From: Acanthosepion pharaonis
Taxonomy: Eukaryota > Mollusca > Cephalopoda > Sepiida > Sepiidae
Direction: 5' to 3'
Assembly: GCA_903632075.3 (NCBI GenBank)
Contig: CAHIKZ030005207.1
Location: forward strand, 322,001 to 386,000
DNA: 64,000 nucleotides
This document shows positions 32,414-47,045 of this stretch, piece after piece. Position numbers and translations under genes: made by a program. Under the pieces are notes generated by a model. The model was not told the origin of the DNA. It searched no databases and saw only the letters and a program-made list of their open reading frames with translations. The first letter of the stretch is position 1, and each line of letters starts with the position of its first letter.

Positions 32414-33379
32414 ACTATATAATATATATATATACATCTTCTATCCAAATATATATGTATATATATATCATATATATATATATATATATATCAACTATAT
32501 ATGTATATATATATATATATTTATATCATATATCAACTATATATTTATATATTATCATATAAAAATCAATGTCTTTATGCATATATACATATCAAATATA
32601 AAATATATATGTTATTTCAAATCAACTATATATGTACATATATATATTATATATCATATACATATTTAAATGTACATATATATGCTACATATCAAATATG
32701 GTCATACAATATTTATATTATATATTTCTGTATATACATTGATATGGCATATATATTTTAAAATTTTTTTACAACATATCATATATATATGATATCAATA
32801 TATATCATATATATATATATTTATATCAAATATGTATGTTACATACATATATATATATAATATATATTCAAATTAATCCATTTCATCTTGATACATATCA
32901 TATACAAATATCAAATTTTACCATACCATAACATATATACATATATCAAATATAAAATATATGTACATTACATATATATATTTATATCAAATATATGTAA
33001 GAGGGAAATCATATAAATTTATATGGGGTATATGTATATAGTTTATCATATATATATATAGAACTATAAAAAAGATAATAACGAAGTATATATATCAAAT
33101 ATGTAACATAAATATCATTTAAAATATAAAATATATAGTTATATAGGATACATATGAGAAAATATATAAATTGAGAATTTGATATATATCAAATATATGT
33201 ATATAGTAAACATATATATATATATGAAATAAAATGGACAGAACAGAAATCATATATATAAAATATACATATCAAATATATGTGTATATATATATATATA
33301 TATGTCATATCAAAGGAAAGGATGTATAAAATCATTCAAATTCAATTGGATCATCGCATATATATATAAAGAAATGACA
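32331..33379 (+). repeat. Degenerate AT-rich left shoulder of the minisatellite
   Basis: TATATA runs mixed with TATCAAATATAT and CATATC words. The GTTCATT module is nearly absent, so only one of the two modules of the main array is present here. Confidence 0.9.
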
Positions 33380-36300
33380 TATCAAATATATGTTCATTAT
33401 ATATATATATTCATCCATTATATATGTTCATTATATGAATCAATATATCAAATATATGTTCATTATATATGTTCATTATATATGTTCATTATATATCAAA
33501 TATATGTTCATTATATATCAAATATATCATATATATTCATTATATATACTATATATCAAATATATGTTCAAATATATGTTCATTATATATGTTCATTATA
33601 TATCAAATATATGTTCATATATATGTTCATTTTATGTTCATTATATATGTTCAATATATTATATGTTCATTATATATCAAATATATGTTCATTTATATAT
33701 GTTCATTTTATATATATTCATATCAAATATATGTTCATTATATATCAAATATATGTTCATTATATATGTTCATTATATATCAAATATATGTTCATTATAT
33801 ATGTTCATTATATATGTTCATTATATATCAAATATATGTTCATTATATATGTTCATTATATATCAAATATCATTATATATCAAATATATGTTCATTATAT
33901 ATGTTATATATGTTATCAAATATCAAATATATGTTTATATTCATTATATATGTTCATTATATATGTTCATTATATATAAATATATATTCATTATATATAT
34001 ATATTATATGCAAATATATTATATATCAAATATATGTATATTATATATGTTCATTATATATGTTCATTATATATAAATATATATTCATATATATGTTCAT
34101 TATATATATTCATTATATATCAATATATATGTATCAAATATATATATATCATATATATGTTATATATATATATATATCATATGTTATATATATATCAAAT
34201 ATATGTTCATTATATATATATATGTTATATATATATCAAATATATACATTATATATGTTCATTATATATATATATATATGTTATATATATATATATATAT
34301 ATATATCATTATATATATATATGTTCATTATATATATCAAATATATGTATATATTATATATCATTATATATATATATATTATATATATATATATGTTCAT
34401 ATATGTTCATTATATATATTCATTATATATATTCGATATATGTATTATATATGTTCATTATATATCAAATATCATTATATATCATTATATATGTTCATAT
34501 ATAAATATATGTTCATTATATATCAATATATACGTTCATTATATATATTATTATATATGTTCATTATATATCAAATATATGTATATATATATATATATAT
34601 ATATCAAATATTATATATATGTTCATTATATATATCAAATATATATATATATATATATGTTAATATATATGTTCATATATATATTATATATATATATGTT
34701 CATTATATATATATTCATTATATATCAAATATATGTTCATATATATATATATCATATATATATATTCATTATATATATATATCAAATATATATATATATT
34801 ATATATGTTCATTATATATATATAAATATATGTTCATTATATATGTTCATATATATATATATATATATATATCAAATATATATATATATTATATATGTTC
34901 ATTATATATATATATTATATATCAAATATATCATTATATATGTTCATTATATATGTTATATATGTTCATTATATATTCAAATATATATATAATATATATA
35001 TATATATGTTATTATATATATCATTATATATCAAATATATGTTCATTATATATGTTCATTATATATGTTCATTATATATATATATCAAATATATATTCAT
35101 TATATATGTTCATATGTTCATTATATGTTATATTATATATCAAATATATGTTCATTATATATATTCATATATGTTATATATATCAAATATATATCATTAT
35201 ATGTTCATTATATATGTTCATATCAAATATATGTTCATTATATATCATTATATATGTTTCATTATATATGTATCATTATATATCAAATATATGTTCATTA
35301 TATATGTTCATTATATATGTTCATTATATATCAAATATATGTTCATTATATATGTTCATTATATATGTTCATTATATATCAAATATATGTATCAATTATA
35401 TATGTTTTATATATCAATATATGTTCATATATATATCAAATATCATTATATATATATATTATATATCATTATATATGTTTCATTATATATGTTCATATAT
35501 ATATCAAATATATATTTCATTATATATGTTCATTATATATGTTCATATTTATATATATCAAATATATGTTCATTATATATATATATATGTTCATTATATA
35601 TGTTCATATTATATATTATATATGTTCATTATATATCAAATATATGTTCATTATATATGTTCATTATATATATATCATTATATATGTTCATTATATATCA
35701 AATATATATTCATTATATATGTTATATTATATATATGTTCATTTTATATATCAAATATATGTTCATTATATATGTTCATTATATATGTTCATTATATATC
35801 AAATATATGTTCATTATATATGTTCATTATATATCAAATATATGTTCATTATATATGTTCATTATATATATGTTCATATATATCAAATATATGTTCATTA
35901 TATATGTTATATATATATCAATATATATGTTCATTATATATGTATATATCATATATATATGTTCATTATATATCAAATATATGTTCATATATATATATGT
36001 TCATTATATATATATATATATCATTATATATGTTCATATATATGTTCATTATATATCAAAATATATGTTGTTCATTATATATCAAATATATGTTCATATA
36101 TATATGTTCATATATATGTTCATATATATGTTCATTATATATCAAATATATGTTCATTATATATGTTCATTATATATGTTCATTATATATCAAATATATC
36201 AATTATATATGTTCATTATATATATCAAATATATATTCATATATATTATGTTCATTATATTATATATGTTCATTATATATATATATATTATATATGTTCA

Positions 36301-37757
36301 TTATATATCAAATATATGTTCATTATATATATGTTCATTATATATGTTCATTATATATCAAATATATGTTCATTATATATGTTCATATATATATATCAAA
36401 TATATATCATTATATAATATATATGTTCATTATATACATATATATGTTCATTATATATGTTCATTATATATGTTATGTTATATATAAATATATTCATATA
36501 TATATATTCATTATATATATATATATCAAATATATATGTTCATTATATATGTTATATATATATATATTCATTATATATTATATATGTTCATTATATATGT
36601 TCATTATATATCATTAAATATATGTTCATTATATATATATATATATATATATGTTCAAATATATATATATGTTCATATATATATATTCATTATATATCAA
36701 ATATATGTTCATTATATATGTTCATTATATATGTTCATTATATATCAAATATATGTTCATTATATATGTTCATTATATATGTTCAAATTATATATCAAAT
36801 ATATGTTCATTATATATGTTCATTATATATATTCAATATATATATATTATATATGTTCATTATATATGTTCATTATATATCAAATATATGTTCATTATAT
36901 ATGTTATTATATATGTTCATTATATATATATATATATATATGTTCATTATATATATTTTATTATATATATTCATTATATATGTTCATTATATATCAAATA
37001 TTTATATTCATTATATATCATTCATTATATATCATTATATATGTTCATATATATATATGTTCATTATATATGTTCATTATTATTTATATAAATATATATG
37101 TTCATTATATATGTTCATTATATATATATGTTCATTATATATCAAATATATGTTCATTATATATGTTATTATATATCAAATATATTATATATATATATGT
37201 TCATTATATATGTTCATTATATATATATATAAATATATGTTCATTATATATGTTATATATATATATTCATATATATATCATTATATATATATATATATAT
37301 TCAATTATATGTTCAAATATATATCATTATATATGTTATATTATATATGTTCATTATATATCAAATATATGTTCATTATATATGTTCATTATATATGTTC
37401 ATTATATATATATATATCAAATATATGTTCATTATATATGTTCATTATATATGTTCATTATATATCAAATATATGTTCATTATATATGTTCATTATATAT
37501 GTTCATTATATATCAAATATATGTTCATTATATATGTTCATTATATATATTCATTATATATCATTAATATATATGTTCATTATATATGTATATCAAATAT
37601 ATATATATTCATTATATATATATATATCAAATATATGTTCATATATATATATATTCATATATATGTTCATTATATATCATATATAAATATATGTTCATTA
37701 TATCATATATTCATTATATATCAAATATATGTTATATATATCATTATATATGTTCAT

Positions 37758-37791
<34 letters not shown>

Positions 37792-39858
37792 CAAATATAT
37801 GTTCATTATATATATATTATATGTATATATATATATATGTTCATTATATATATTATATATATTCATTATATATATATATGTTCATATATTATATATATCA
37901 AATATATGTTCAAATATATTATATATGTTCATTATATATGTTCATTATATATCAAATATATATTCATTATATATCATTATATATGTTCATTATATATCAA
38001 ATATATCATTATCATATATATGTTCATTATATATATGTTCATTATATATCAAATATTATATATTATATATCATATATATATGTTCATTATATATGTTCAT
38101 TATATATGTTCATTATATTATATATCATTAAATATATGTTCATTATATATGTTATATATTATATATGTTATATATATATATCATCAAATATATGTTCATT
38201 ATATATATTCAAATATATGTTATTATATATGTTCAAATATATGTTCATTATATATCAAATATATGTTCATTATATATTATATATATATGTTCATTTATAT
38301 GTTCATATATATGTTATATATATCAAATATATGTTCATATATATGTTCATTATATATGTTCATATATTCAAATATATGTTCATTATATATGTTCATTATA
38401 TATCAAATATCAAATTATATATGTTCATTATATATGTTCATTATATATCAAATATATGTTATATTATATATGTTCATTATATATGTTCATTATATATCAA
38501 AAATATATGTTCATTATATATGTTCATTATATATGTTCATTATATATGTTCATTATCAAATATAATATATGTTCATATATATGTTATTATATATGTTCAT
38601 ATATCAAATATATATGTTCATTATATATGTTCATTATATATGTTCATTATATATCAAATATATGTTCATTATATATATATATTATATATGTTCATTATAT
38701 ATCAAATATATGTTCATTATATATGTTCATATTATATATGTTCATTATATATATCATTATATATATTATATCAAATATATGTTCATTATATATCAAATAT
38801 ATGTTCATTATATATGTTCATATATATATATTCATATATATATAAATATATGTTCATTATATATATATGTTCATTATATATGTATATTATATATCAAATA
38901 TATGTTCATTATATATGTTCATTATATATATTCATTATATATATAAATATATGTTCATTATATATATATATGTTCATTATATATGTTCATTATATATATT
39001 ATATTCAAATATATGTTCAAATATATGTTCATATATATATGTTCATTTATATATATATATGTTCATTATATATCAAATATATATGTTCATTATATATATA
39101 TATGTTCATTATATATGTTCATTATATATATATATTATATATCAAATATATGTTCATTATATATGTTCATTATATATGTTCATTATATATCAAATATATG
39201 TTCATTATATATGTTCATTATATATGTTCATTATATATCAAATATATGTTCATTATATGTTATATATATATATATATATATTCATTATATATCAAATATA
39301 TCATTATATATTATATATGTTCATATATATATGTTCATTATTATATATATGTTCATTATATATATATATATGTTATATATGTTCATTATATATCAAATAT
39401 ATGTTCATTATATATATATATATGTTCATTATATATCAAATTATATATCAAATATATATATATATATATGTTCATTATATATGTTCATTATATATCAAAT
39501 ATATGTTCAAATATATGTTCATTATATATGTTCATTATATATGTTCATTATATATCAAATATATATTCATTATATATGTTCATTATATATGTTCATATAT
39601 ATTCATATATATATGTTCATTATATATGTTCATATATATGTTATATATATCATATATATGTTATATATATGTTCATTATATATCAAATATATGTTCATAC
39701 ATATTATATATGTTCATTATATATCATTTATATATATATCAATATATGTTCATATATATGTTCATTATATATATGTTATATATATATTCATTATATATGT
39801 TCATTATATATATATAAATATATGTATTATATTAAATATATGTTCATTATATATGTTC

Positions 39859-39892
<34 letters not shown>

Positions 39893-40720
39893 TTTATATA
39901 TCATTATATATATATATATATATTATATTCATTATATATCAAATATATGTTCATTATTATATATGTTCATTATATATGTTCATTATTATATATCAAATAT
40001 ATGTTCATTATATATGTTCATTATATATGTTCATTATATATCAAATATATGTTCATTATATATGTTCATTATATATATTATATATCTCATTATATTATAT
40101 ATCAAATATATGTTCATTATATATGTTCATTATATATCAAATATATCATTATATATGTTCAATATATGTTCATATATCATTATATATGTTCATTATATAT
40201 GTTATATTATATATATTTCAAATATATGTTCATTATATATGTTCATTATATATGTTCAAATATATATTCAAATATATGTTCATTATATATGTTCATTATA
40301 TATCAAAATATATGTTCATTATATATGTTCATTATAATATATATTTCATTATATACATATATATATATATATGTTCATTATATATCAAATATATGTTCAT
40401 TATATATGTTCATTATATATCAAATATATGTTCATATATATATGTATATATAAATATATATCAAATATATGTTATTATATATAAATTCATTATATATATT
40501 CATTATATATCAAATATATGTTCATTATATATGTTCATTATATACATATATATATATCAAATTATATATATATATTCATATATATAAATATATATATATA
40601 TATATATTATATATCAAATATATATATATTATATATATTATTATATATCAAATATATATATATATATATTATATATTATATATTTCATTATATATCAAAT
40701 ATATATTCATTATATATATA
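33380..40720 (+). repeat. ~7.3-kb AT minisatellite of 13-bp and 9-bp modules
   Basis: Almost the whole tract can be parsed into module A, GTTCATTATATAT (13 bp), module B, CAAATATAT (9 bp), and filler TA runs. The commonest higher-order unit is AAAB, 48 bp, clear at 33450-33500, 35285-35390, 37330-37530 and 39140-39250. Neither module nor junction contains TAA, TAG or TGA on the + strand, and 48 bp is a multiple of three, so all three frames stay open. This yields spurious ORFs up to 996 codons (37347-40337) with the 16-residue repeat YMFIIYVHYICSLYIK. The minus strand is closed by TAATGA. Confidence 0.97.
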
Positions 40721-40790
40721 TATCTGTATGAATTGTATATATATATATATATTACATACATATATTATATATATATGTATATGTATCTGA

Positions 40791-40885
<95 letters not shown>

Positions 40886-41130
40886 CTATGTATGTATATT
40901 TATTATATTTATATTATACATCTATTTGTTTATATATGATATACTTTTAAATGTATATATTCATTATATATTTTCTGGTGAATGTATCCATTTGATATAT
41001 ATATATATTCATGCTATATGATATATCTGAATCTATTTATATATATATTCATTATATATTATTATATATCTAGATCTATTTATTTTATATAAATTCATTA
41101 TATATTATATATGTGTTAATCTATTTATTA
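40721..41130 (+). repeat. Degenerate AT-rich right shoulder
   Basis: Long (TA)n runs at 40735-40900 and repeats of ATCTGAATCTATTTATATAT (40782 and 41025 regions) with residual TATTCATTATATATT words to about 41110. Confidence 0.9.
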
Positions 41131-41639
41131 TATAATGGTGCATTTACTGAAATATTTATATCTTTCAAAATAATGCATAAATAGAAAATATATTAAAATA
41201 ATTGTCTATATTTTATATATATATATTTATATATATATATATATAGAAAATTAGAGCATAAATATAATTATTGGAATTTTGTGTCTTATAGCTCATCAGT
41301 ATGGTTGAACATCTATATATATATAATATATATTCAAATCTATATATATTTATATAAGTCAGAACTCTTACCTCTAGACTATAAGACACACAGCAGGAAA
41401 TTAATTTTTTCACTATCATTGTGCTTTCTCAAATTTTACCGGCGTCATGCAGTTGAATTCATTATGAAAGTATGCATTGTTTACATACCATTTGCGTCCA
41501 TTAAAAATTCTACTGCTCTGCAGTAACCACAAATCAACTGCTAAATTAAATAGTTACATATATATCAAAAAAATATCACCAAAAATCTTACTCTAACACC
41601 CAGTGTATAATCTCATCCTGTAGACATCAAAGGAAAAGC
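41131..41639. other. Unassigned AT-rich stretch
   Basis: Short TA runs near 41213-41245. No gene motif in the small frames on either strand. Confidence 0.5.
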
Positions 41640-41965
41640 CTTTGATCATCAAAATTTAAATGCAATATCAATCATTATCTTCTGTCTTCTTAACCGGAGT
41701 TCTAAAATTGTTTTCTCTCCTTAATAGTAGTTTTTCTCTATTTCAAGAACACTCAGTAATCCCTTGCATCCCAGAAAAACTTTGTTGCCTTTGATTTTCA
41801 AATTTAAATGCAATTTCAATCATTTATCTTCAATCTTCTTAATTCCTCTTCTTTTAAAATTCCCTCTTCTTAATAATGTTTTTTTCCTCATGTCTTTTAA
41901 TCTCAGTAAAAAATTGCTTCTTGGTATATAGTTATATTTCTTGGGGCTGAAATGATTAAAAAGTA
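41640..41965 (-). repeat. Dispersed repeat family D, minus copy, locally duplicated
   Basis: AATTTAAATGCAAT(A/T)TCAATCATT recurs at about 41655 and 41805, so two units of ~150 bp lie in tandem. Each is followed by TCTTC, CTTCTTAA and CCTTAATA(G)T(A)GTTTTT. It ends with CTTGGGGCTGAAATGATT, the reverse of the family D start. Confidence 0.7.
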
Positions 41966-42949
41966 AATAAGAGGGATTGACATCTTCAAAAAATCAACCA
42001 ATCATACACATGCAAACCCTGATTCGGGTTATGAGTTTGAGTCTTATTTTGATGCGCAAACTTGCATTGACCTTTTTCCTTTTTTCAAAATATTTAAATG
42101 GCAGTTTTTATGCAGTTTGTCAGCCATCTGGTTTACTGAAAGATGTTGGTGGGAATTTTCCTAAAATAAAAGAAATAAATTTTCTTCATTTGCTTTCAAA
42201 TTTGAGACCTAGTGGGCAATATTCCTGGGCTGTCAAATGCATTCAACCAATCATTTTGCTGTAAAAAGGGCAAAAGATTTCTGCATTCACTAAATTGGAA
42301 AAATTTGTTTCTCTTTTTACATTTTATATCCCAGAATTGATAACGTAAACACTGTAAAATAATAAATACACAGATCACTCATTGAAATATATTTAAATCT
42401 TTTAAAAAAACCTATTCATTTATATCCAGTGTATATCCATTATAAGAAGTTTTATGTTTCTTTATGCCTTATCTTTTTTATAACAGATTTGGCTTGTATG
42501 AAATTGTAATTTGGCAATTTGATAAAGAATCAACTTTTCCTTGACATTTTTTGCTACGGCAATTTTTCTTTTCACTGGCATGCCAGGGCAAAAATATTTT
42601 ACTGTCAATTCCAATAATTCCTGTCTCATGTTACCAATAAAAAATCAAATTTTTTGAGATAACATTTTTTTGGGTCATGTGACAATATCTATATGTAAAC
42701 ATATATATATCAAATATGTGAGTCAACAAAGTCATCTTAGTGTTAGGGGAAAAATATTTATTAGGTGTTCTTCAAGAAACAGTGATAAATAAACTAATAG
42801 ATTTTTGTGTGATTTTTGTTTAATTTTATATTACACATGTGGCGTATTATAGGAAAATCTAGAAAATGTTCTTGTCCTGCTTCAACCTCTTATATTGTAT
42901 ATAAATATAATAACCATAGGGATTATATCTGAATATGTGGACAACATAT
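41966..42949. other. Unassigned 1-kb stretch
   Basis: The 95-codon frame at 41977-42264 has no recognisable motif. No repeat relation noticed. Confidence 0.45.
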
Positions 42950-43095
42950 GAGGGGATAAAGTTGAGTTTAGATCCACCTTATGGACACAATCCGCAGGTG
43001 TGATTCAATACCTGGTTAAAGGCTTGTAGAGAACTTGAAGGGAATTTTGAAGAATGTGATAACTGACATCCATTAACAAGCAGCATGGAAATGAC
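42950..43095 (+). mobile_element. tRNA-derived SINE family T, head and body
   Basis: TTATGGACACAATCCGCAGG, TGTGATTCAATACCTGGTTA (B-box-like), TAGAGAACTTGAAGGG and GATAACTGACATCCATTAAC match the head and body of the inverted pair at 25002-25482. The A-box region is degraded. Confidence 0.65.
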
Positions 43096-43754
43096 GGTCT
43101 CTCAGATTTTTTAATTGAGAGTTGTTAACATTCTAGATTTGAAGAAAGCAAGACTACATGGCCCAGTTTGTCTCTGCTATTTACCGATGGCTGGAAAGAG
43201 AAGAGATGTTCCGAACAATGTAAATATTTACCCAATAATATATTTGTACAATACAACTGAAATTATTTCCCTTATCCCCAATTCCTCAATCTGAACCACT
43301 CTGTCTTTGCTCAGTTTCAACATGATATATAGAGAAAAACTTGGAAGGAGGAGATTTGCCATTTGTAAATTTCTTTATATAGCAAGAACAATATTCCCCA
43401 CTGAAATTATGGCCATAACGTCAAGGTAAAGTTTCCAGCATGGTAAGCCTGAAAAACTTTAAAATTAATTTGTTATGCAGTTTTTTCCACAAAGAAATGA
43501 ATGTATTATCCTAATTTTTAAATTATTTTTTTTTTATATACGTGTATAATAGCCGATTGCATTTAGGTTCTTTTGTTATTAGATATAAAGAGCGTTAGAT
43601 TAGATCCAGTGCAGAATAGTGAAATGTATTCAAGCCAGTTAAGACGGTGGATGACCTGCAAGAAAGGGAATAAACATTTCAAAACTGATACATGATAACA
43701 AATTAGACCAATGACGTGGAATAGATGAGTCTATGTCATTCAAAAAACATTTTC

Positions 43755-43850
43755 CAGTTTGTCATACACTGATGAAGGCTGGAGCAACAGCTATACGTTG
43801 TGTGATAAATATGGCATATATATGAGGACAATATATACAGACTAAATATC
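43755..43850 (+). repeat. Family T tail fragment with canonical CTGATGA word
   Basis: CTGATGAAGGCTGGAGC at 43769-43785, then ACGTTGTGTGATAAATATGG and ATGAGGACAATATA. It corresponds to the CTGAAGAAGG...CGAAACGTTG part of family T. The GAAA is mutated here. Confidence 0.6.
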
Positions 43851-44157
43851 ACTTCAGCATGGATTGACATATGATTGCTCAATAAACTTTTAAAATAAAT
43901 GTGGTAAAACATTAGCCTAGTGATCCTACCCTAGGCGTTTGACACAACTAAATAAAATCAGAGAAATCTTATTTTTCAATGTTTTAGTAATGAAACATAA
44001 ATGGCCCGAGAGCTCAATTCAGCTAGAACAATGTTTTGAGGCGTAAGTCAACAAAAATTTGAATTGCAAATTTTGTAGTGGATTAGGTCAAAACGTATGT
44101 TATAAATTGAAATTAATATTATGTTTTTACTCTATATTGAGTAATTTTTAAGAATAG
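43851..44157. other. Unassigned stretch
   Basis: Nothing recognised. Confidence 0.5.
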
Positions 44158-44470
44158 CTGTGTTGGTTGTTTTGGTTTGTTGTTTTGGTTTTTTTATTGG
44201 GGTTTCTTTGGTATTATTTTTGGGATGTTTTGGTATTATTTTGGGATGTGTTTTTTATTTTATGGGGTTTTGATTTATTTTATTGTATTATTTTTTATTA
44301 TATTATATGTATATTTTGATTATTTATTTGTTGGGGTTTTTTATTATATATTATTTATTTATTTGGTATTTTATTTTTATTTGCAAAATTTTTTGATTTT
44401 ATTTATTATTTTTATATATTATTATATATTATTATATATATAATATATTATATTATTTATTTATATTATA
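44158..44470. other. T/G-rich, nearly C-free tract
   Basis: The plus strand is made of T with G and A and has only a couple of C residues over ~300 bp. Repeated words are TTTTGGTATTATTTT and TTGGGATGT(G/T)TT. The 88-codon frame at 44177-44443 (hydrophobic, F/Y/I/L-rich) is explained by this composition. Confidence 0.7.
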
Positions 44471-44670
44471 TTATTAAAATTTCATGTATTAATATATATA
44501 TATATATATATAATATATATTTTTTGTATAATATATATATATGTATTTTTTTAAAAGTATATATATATAATTTTGTATTTTTATATATATAATATATATT
44601 TTTATATATAATATATTATATATATAATTTTTATATATATATATAATTTTTATATATATAATATATAGTT
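44400..44670. repeat. (TA)n / TATTTTTA low-complexity tract
   Basis: TA runs alternating with TTTTT blocks, continuing from the T/G-rich segment. Confidence 0.9.
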
Positions 44671-45222
44671 GGCTAAATTTCTTATCTAAAAACCTGGCAA
44701 AAAAAAAACTTGATTAGTTTAGTGGTTTTTAGATATTAAACATTTTGTAGGATAAATAATAATTGCATGCTGTTACATGATTTAGACAATTTTACTGTTA
44801 GGCAATAATTTTGGAAAATCGCATAAAAATAGGTTACATATCTTTTGTAAAGCTAATTTACTAGCTTATTCAGGATAGAGAGAAATTCTCTCCCTGAAAA
44901 GAAGGGCATTAAATCTATTCAATAACGATAATACTAAGAAGTACTAATTATACTCATGAAATGACCACATTACTGCATAAAATCTCTTTAAAATACATTT
45001 TAGCTCTTTTTGTCTAATCTACCTTGCTGGCTCATGTTAATCTAAGGACAGGTGTATTTTACATTTTAATTAACCCCTCTCTAAAAATTGAAAGCTCTGA
45101 ATTAATGGACTAAAAAGTTGTAGCATTCCAACTTAGTAGGAGTTAATTAAACCAGATAAAATATCCATATGTTGCTCACAAACGTTTGTCCTATAGTGTA
45201 TAGACACACACACATACACACA

Positions 45223-45255
<33 letters not shown>

Positions 45256-46061
45256 TTTTGGTTTGAATTATTAGATAAAAAATTTATATAACTTGTTTAA
45301 CAAATAGCCCAATCATCAGATTCATAGTAGGAATAATTAACTACAAACATGCATACAACATAACACCCTTCATAATCCATAGCCTAAATTCGTAGTTTAA
45401 ATACCTTACATAAAAGATAACCCTTTATGAAGTCGTCAAAAAACAAACGTTACGAAAGTTTTTCTTTTTTTATATGCACAATTCCCTTTCATAATAAAAT
45501 AAAATAAAATAAATAAATAAATCTCCATAAACAAGCAAACTAGACGATGGCTAATACATCTTCTGTTTCATTTTTGACACCCCCACCTTTCCCCGACTTG
45601 ACACCTTGAAAGTATCTCTATACCGCTACTTATTATTAACACCCTACACTCGCCTACCCAATTTAGACAACTCACCCTAGCTGTTACCATGGGGATTTTG
45701 ATTTCAATTTTTTAAAACAAAAGTAAATTTCAGATATCGTTATTCCAACAAAATTTTCGCTTGAAGATGGAACGGAGCCCATTTTAATTTCAACTCAATT
45801 TAATTTAAAAGGATTATATTGAAGTTTTTGGCTCTTGTTTTGAAACATGAGACCTCTTATGTAGCGATTTGGAATCATATTTTTAAATAAATAATTATAT
45901 TTATATATATATATATATATATATGATAAAAAATATAGTCTTAATGTGAGCTGTATTTATGGGTAAAAGTGCTCACTTCAGAGATAGTGTATGCAAATAT
46001 AATTGATGACACTGATTCAACACCAGGCAGCAACAGTCTGTTTCATGCTTCAATGTAATCT
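44671..46061. other. Unassigned 1.4-kb stretch with microsatellites
   Basis: (CA)n(TA)n at 45206-45256, an (AAATA)n run at 45497-45530 and (TA)n at 45900-45924. 45580-45690 is C-rich on the plus strand. No gene seen. 45970-46035 has a weak B-box-like GATTCAACACC. Confidence 0.5.
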
Positions 46062-46066
46062 TCAAA

Positions 46067-46104
<38 letters not shown>

Positions 46105-46232
46105 AACAAATAGGAAACATTTATCAATCTAACATGTTTCACTTTTATTAAAGTTTTGTTAAATTGTTAAACATTTCCTATTTGTTCTTTATCCTATCAT
46201 TCTCTCTGTTTCTGATCTATATTTGATCCTTA

Positions 46233-46278
<46 letters not shown>
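46062..46278. repeat. Hairpin inverted repeat between two (TA)n tracts
   Basis: AAAGAACAAATAGGAAAC (about 46102-46119) is mirrored by the inverse TTTCCTATTTGTTCTTT (about 46175-46191). The arms extend to about 36 bp around a ~22-nt loop. (TA)n runs lie at 46069-46101 and, with (TG)n, at 46230-46278. Confidence 0.8.
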
Positions 46279-46283
<5 letters not shown>

Positions 46284-46378
46284 TAAATTATAGAATTTTT
46301 AATAATTGAAAATAAATATATATATATAGCAGAATAATAATTGACAATAAATTATAGATAATTTTTAATTGAGAAAAA

Positions 46379-46382
46379 TTAT

Positions 46383-46413
<31 letters not shown>
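46379..46413. repeat. (TA)n microsatellite
   Basis: TA run with one CA interruption. TATATATAGCAGAATAATAA occurs both just after it (46406-46425) and at about 46321, a small direct duplication. Confidence 0.85.
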
Positions 46414-46414
<1 letters not shown>

Positions 46415-46856
46415 GCAGAATAATAATGGCCAACGTAATGACTTGATGGAAAAATTTATACATTTCATTAAAAGAAACATGTTTTATTGATAGAATCATT
46501 CTTACATCCCAAAAAAGGTAGGTGTAGAAATACAATGAACAGCAGTTACAGTTGACCTTGAACTGTTACCAATACTGAGATGCCTGGTCTTTAAATTTTA
46601 GCTTTGGTCTCCTATGTATATAGATGTTAAAATTCATTTTTTTATTGCTTTTATTTTTTTCACTATTGTGTTTAAATTTTCTGACATTGTATTAGTAGTA
46701 ATTCTATTAGGAAAGAAAATACATTGGATGATCCAGTATATAAATTTACTGTAGAGTATACTGAAATTATTTCCAAAAAAATTTTAAAAGAAATTGCAAA
46801 ATTCAATTGAATTCTTTGTTCTTCTTGATCACCAAGATCTTTCTCTGTTCATTCAA

Positions 46857-47045
46857 GTGGTCACGTGGCTGAGTGGTTAGAATGTTCGTATTTTGATCAT
46901 GAGGCCCAGGTTCAAATATCACCATGGTCGATTTGTCAGGATTTGTTCAAGCATGCTGCACCTTTGGGAAGTGCCTGAAAACCATGCCACAGGTTGACCC
47001 AAGCCTTGTGAGCGAAACTGGGTAGACGGAAGTCACAAGTCATTG
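46857..47045 (+). mobile_element. tRNA-derived SINE of cephalopod type
   Basis: The head has A box GTGGCTGAGTGGTTAGAA and B box CCAGGTTCAAATATCACC, correctly spaced for a tRNA. The body has CACCTTTGGGAAGTGCC, GACCCAAGCCTTGTGAGCG and CTGGGTAGACGGAAGTC. These words closely resemble tRNA-derived SINEs I know from octopus and squid genomes, where the body reads CAAGCCTTGTGAGTGGATTT and GGTAGACGGAAACTG. Transcribed by Pol III if active. Best single clue to the organism. Confidence 0.85.

Noticed and set aside
33380..40720. CRISPR-like regularly spaced repeats
   Set aside because: The units are contiguous modules with TA filler rather than repeats separated by unique spacers, and the context is eukaryotic.
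33302..40939. Very long plus-strand ORFs (up to 996 codons) rich in Y, I, F, M, H and C
   Set aside because: They are read from a stop-free AT minisatellite open in all three frames. The peptide simply mirrors the 48-bp repeat, and no domain or independent codon pattern is present.
41977..42264. 95-codon ORF
   Set aside because: No recognisable domain, ordinary AT-rich background; not supported as a gene or exon.
44177..44443. Hydrophobic 88-codon ORF (membrane-protein-like)
   Set aside because: Explained by T/G-rich composition, which encodes F, L, Y, W and G on any frame.
46857..46930. Functional tRNA gene
   Set aside because: The A and B boxes are present but the acceptor and anticodon stems do not pair well, and a SINE body follows.
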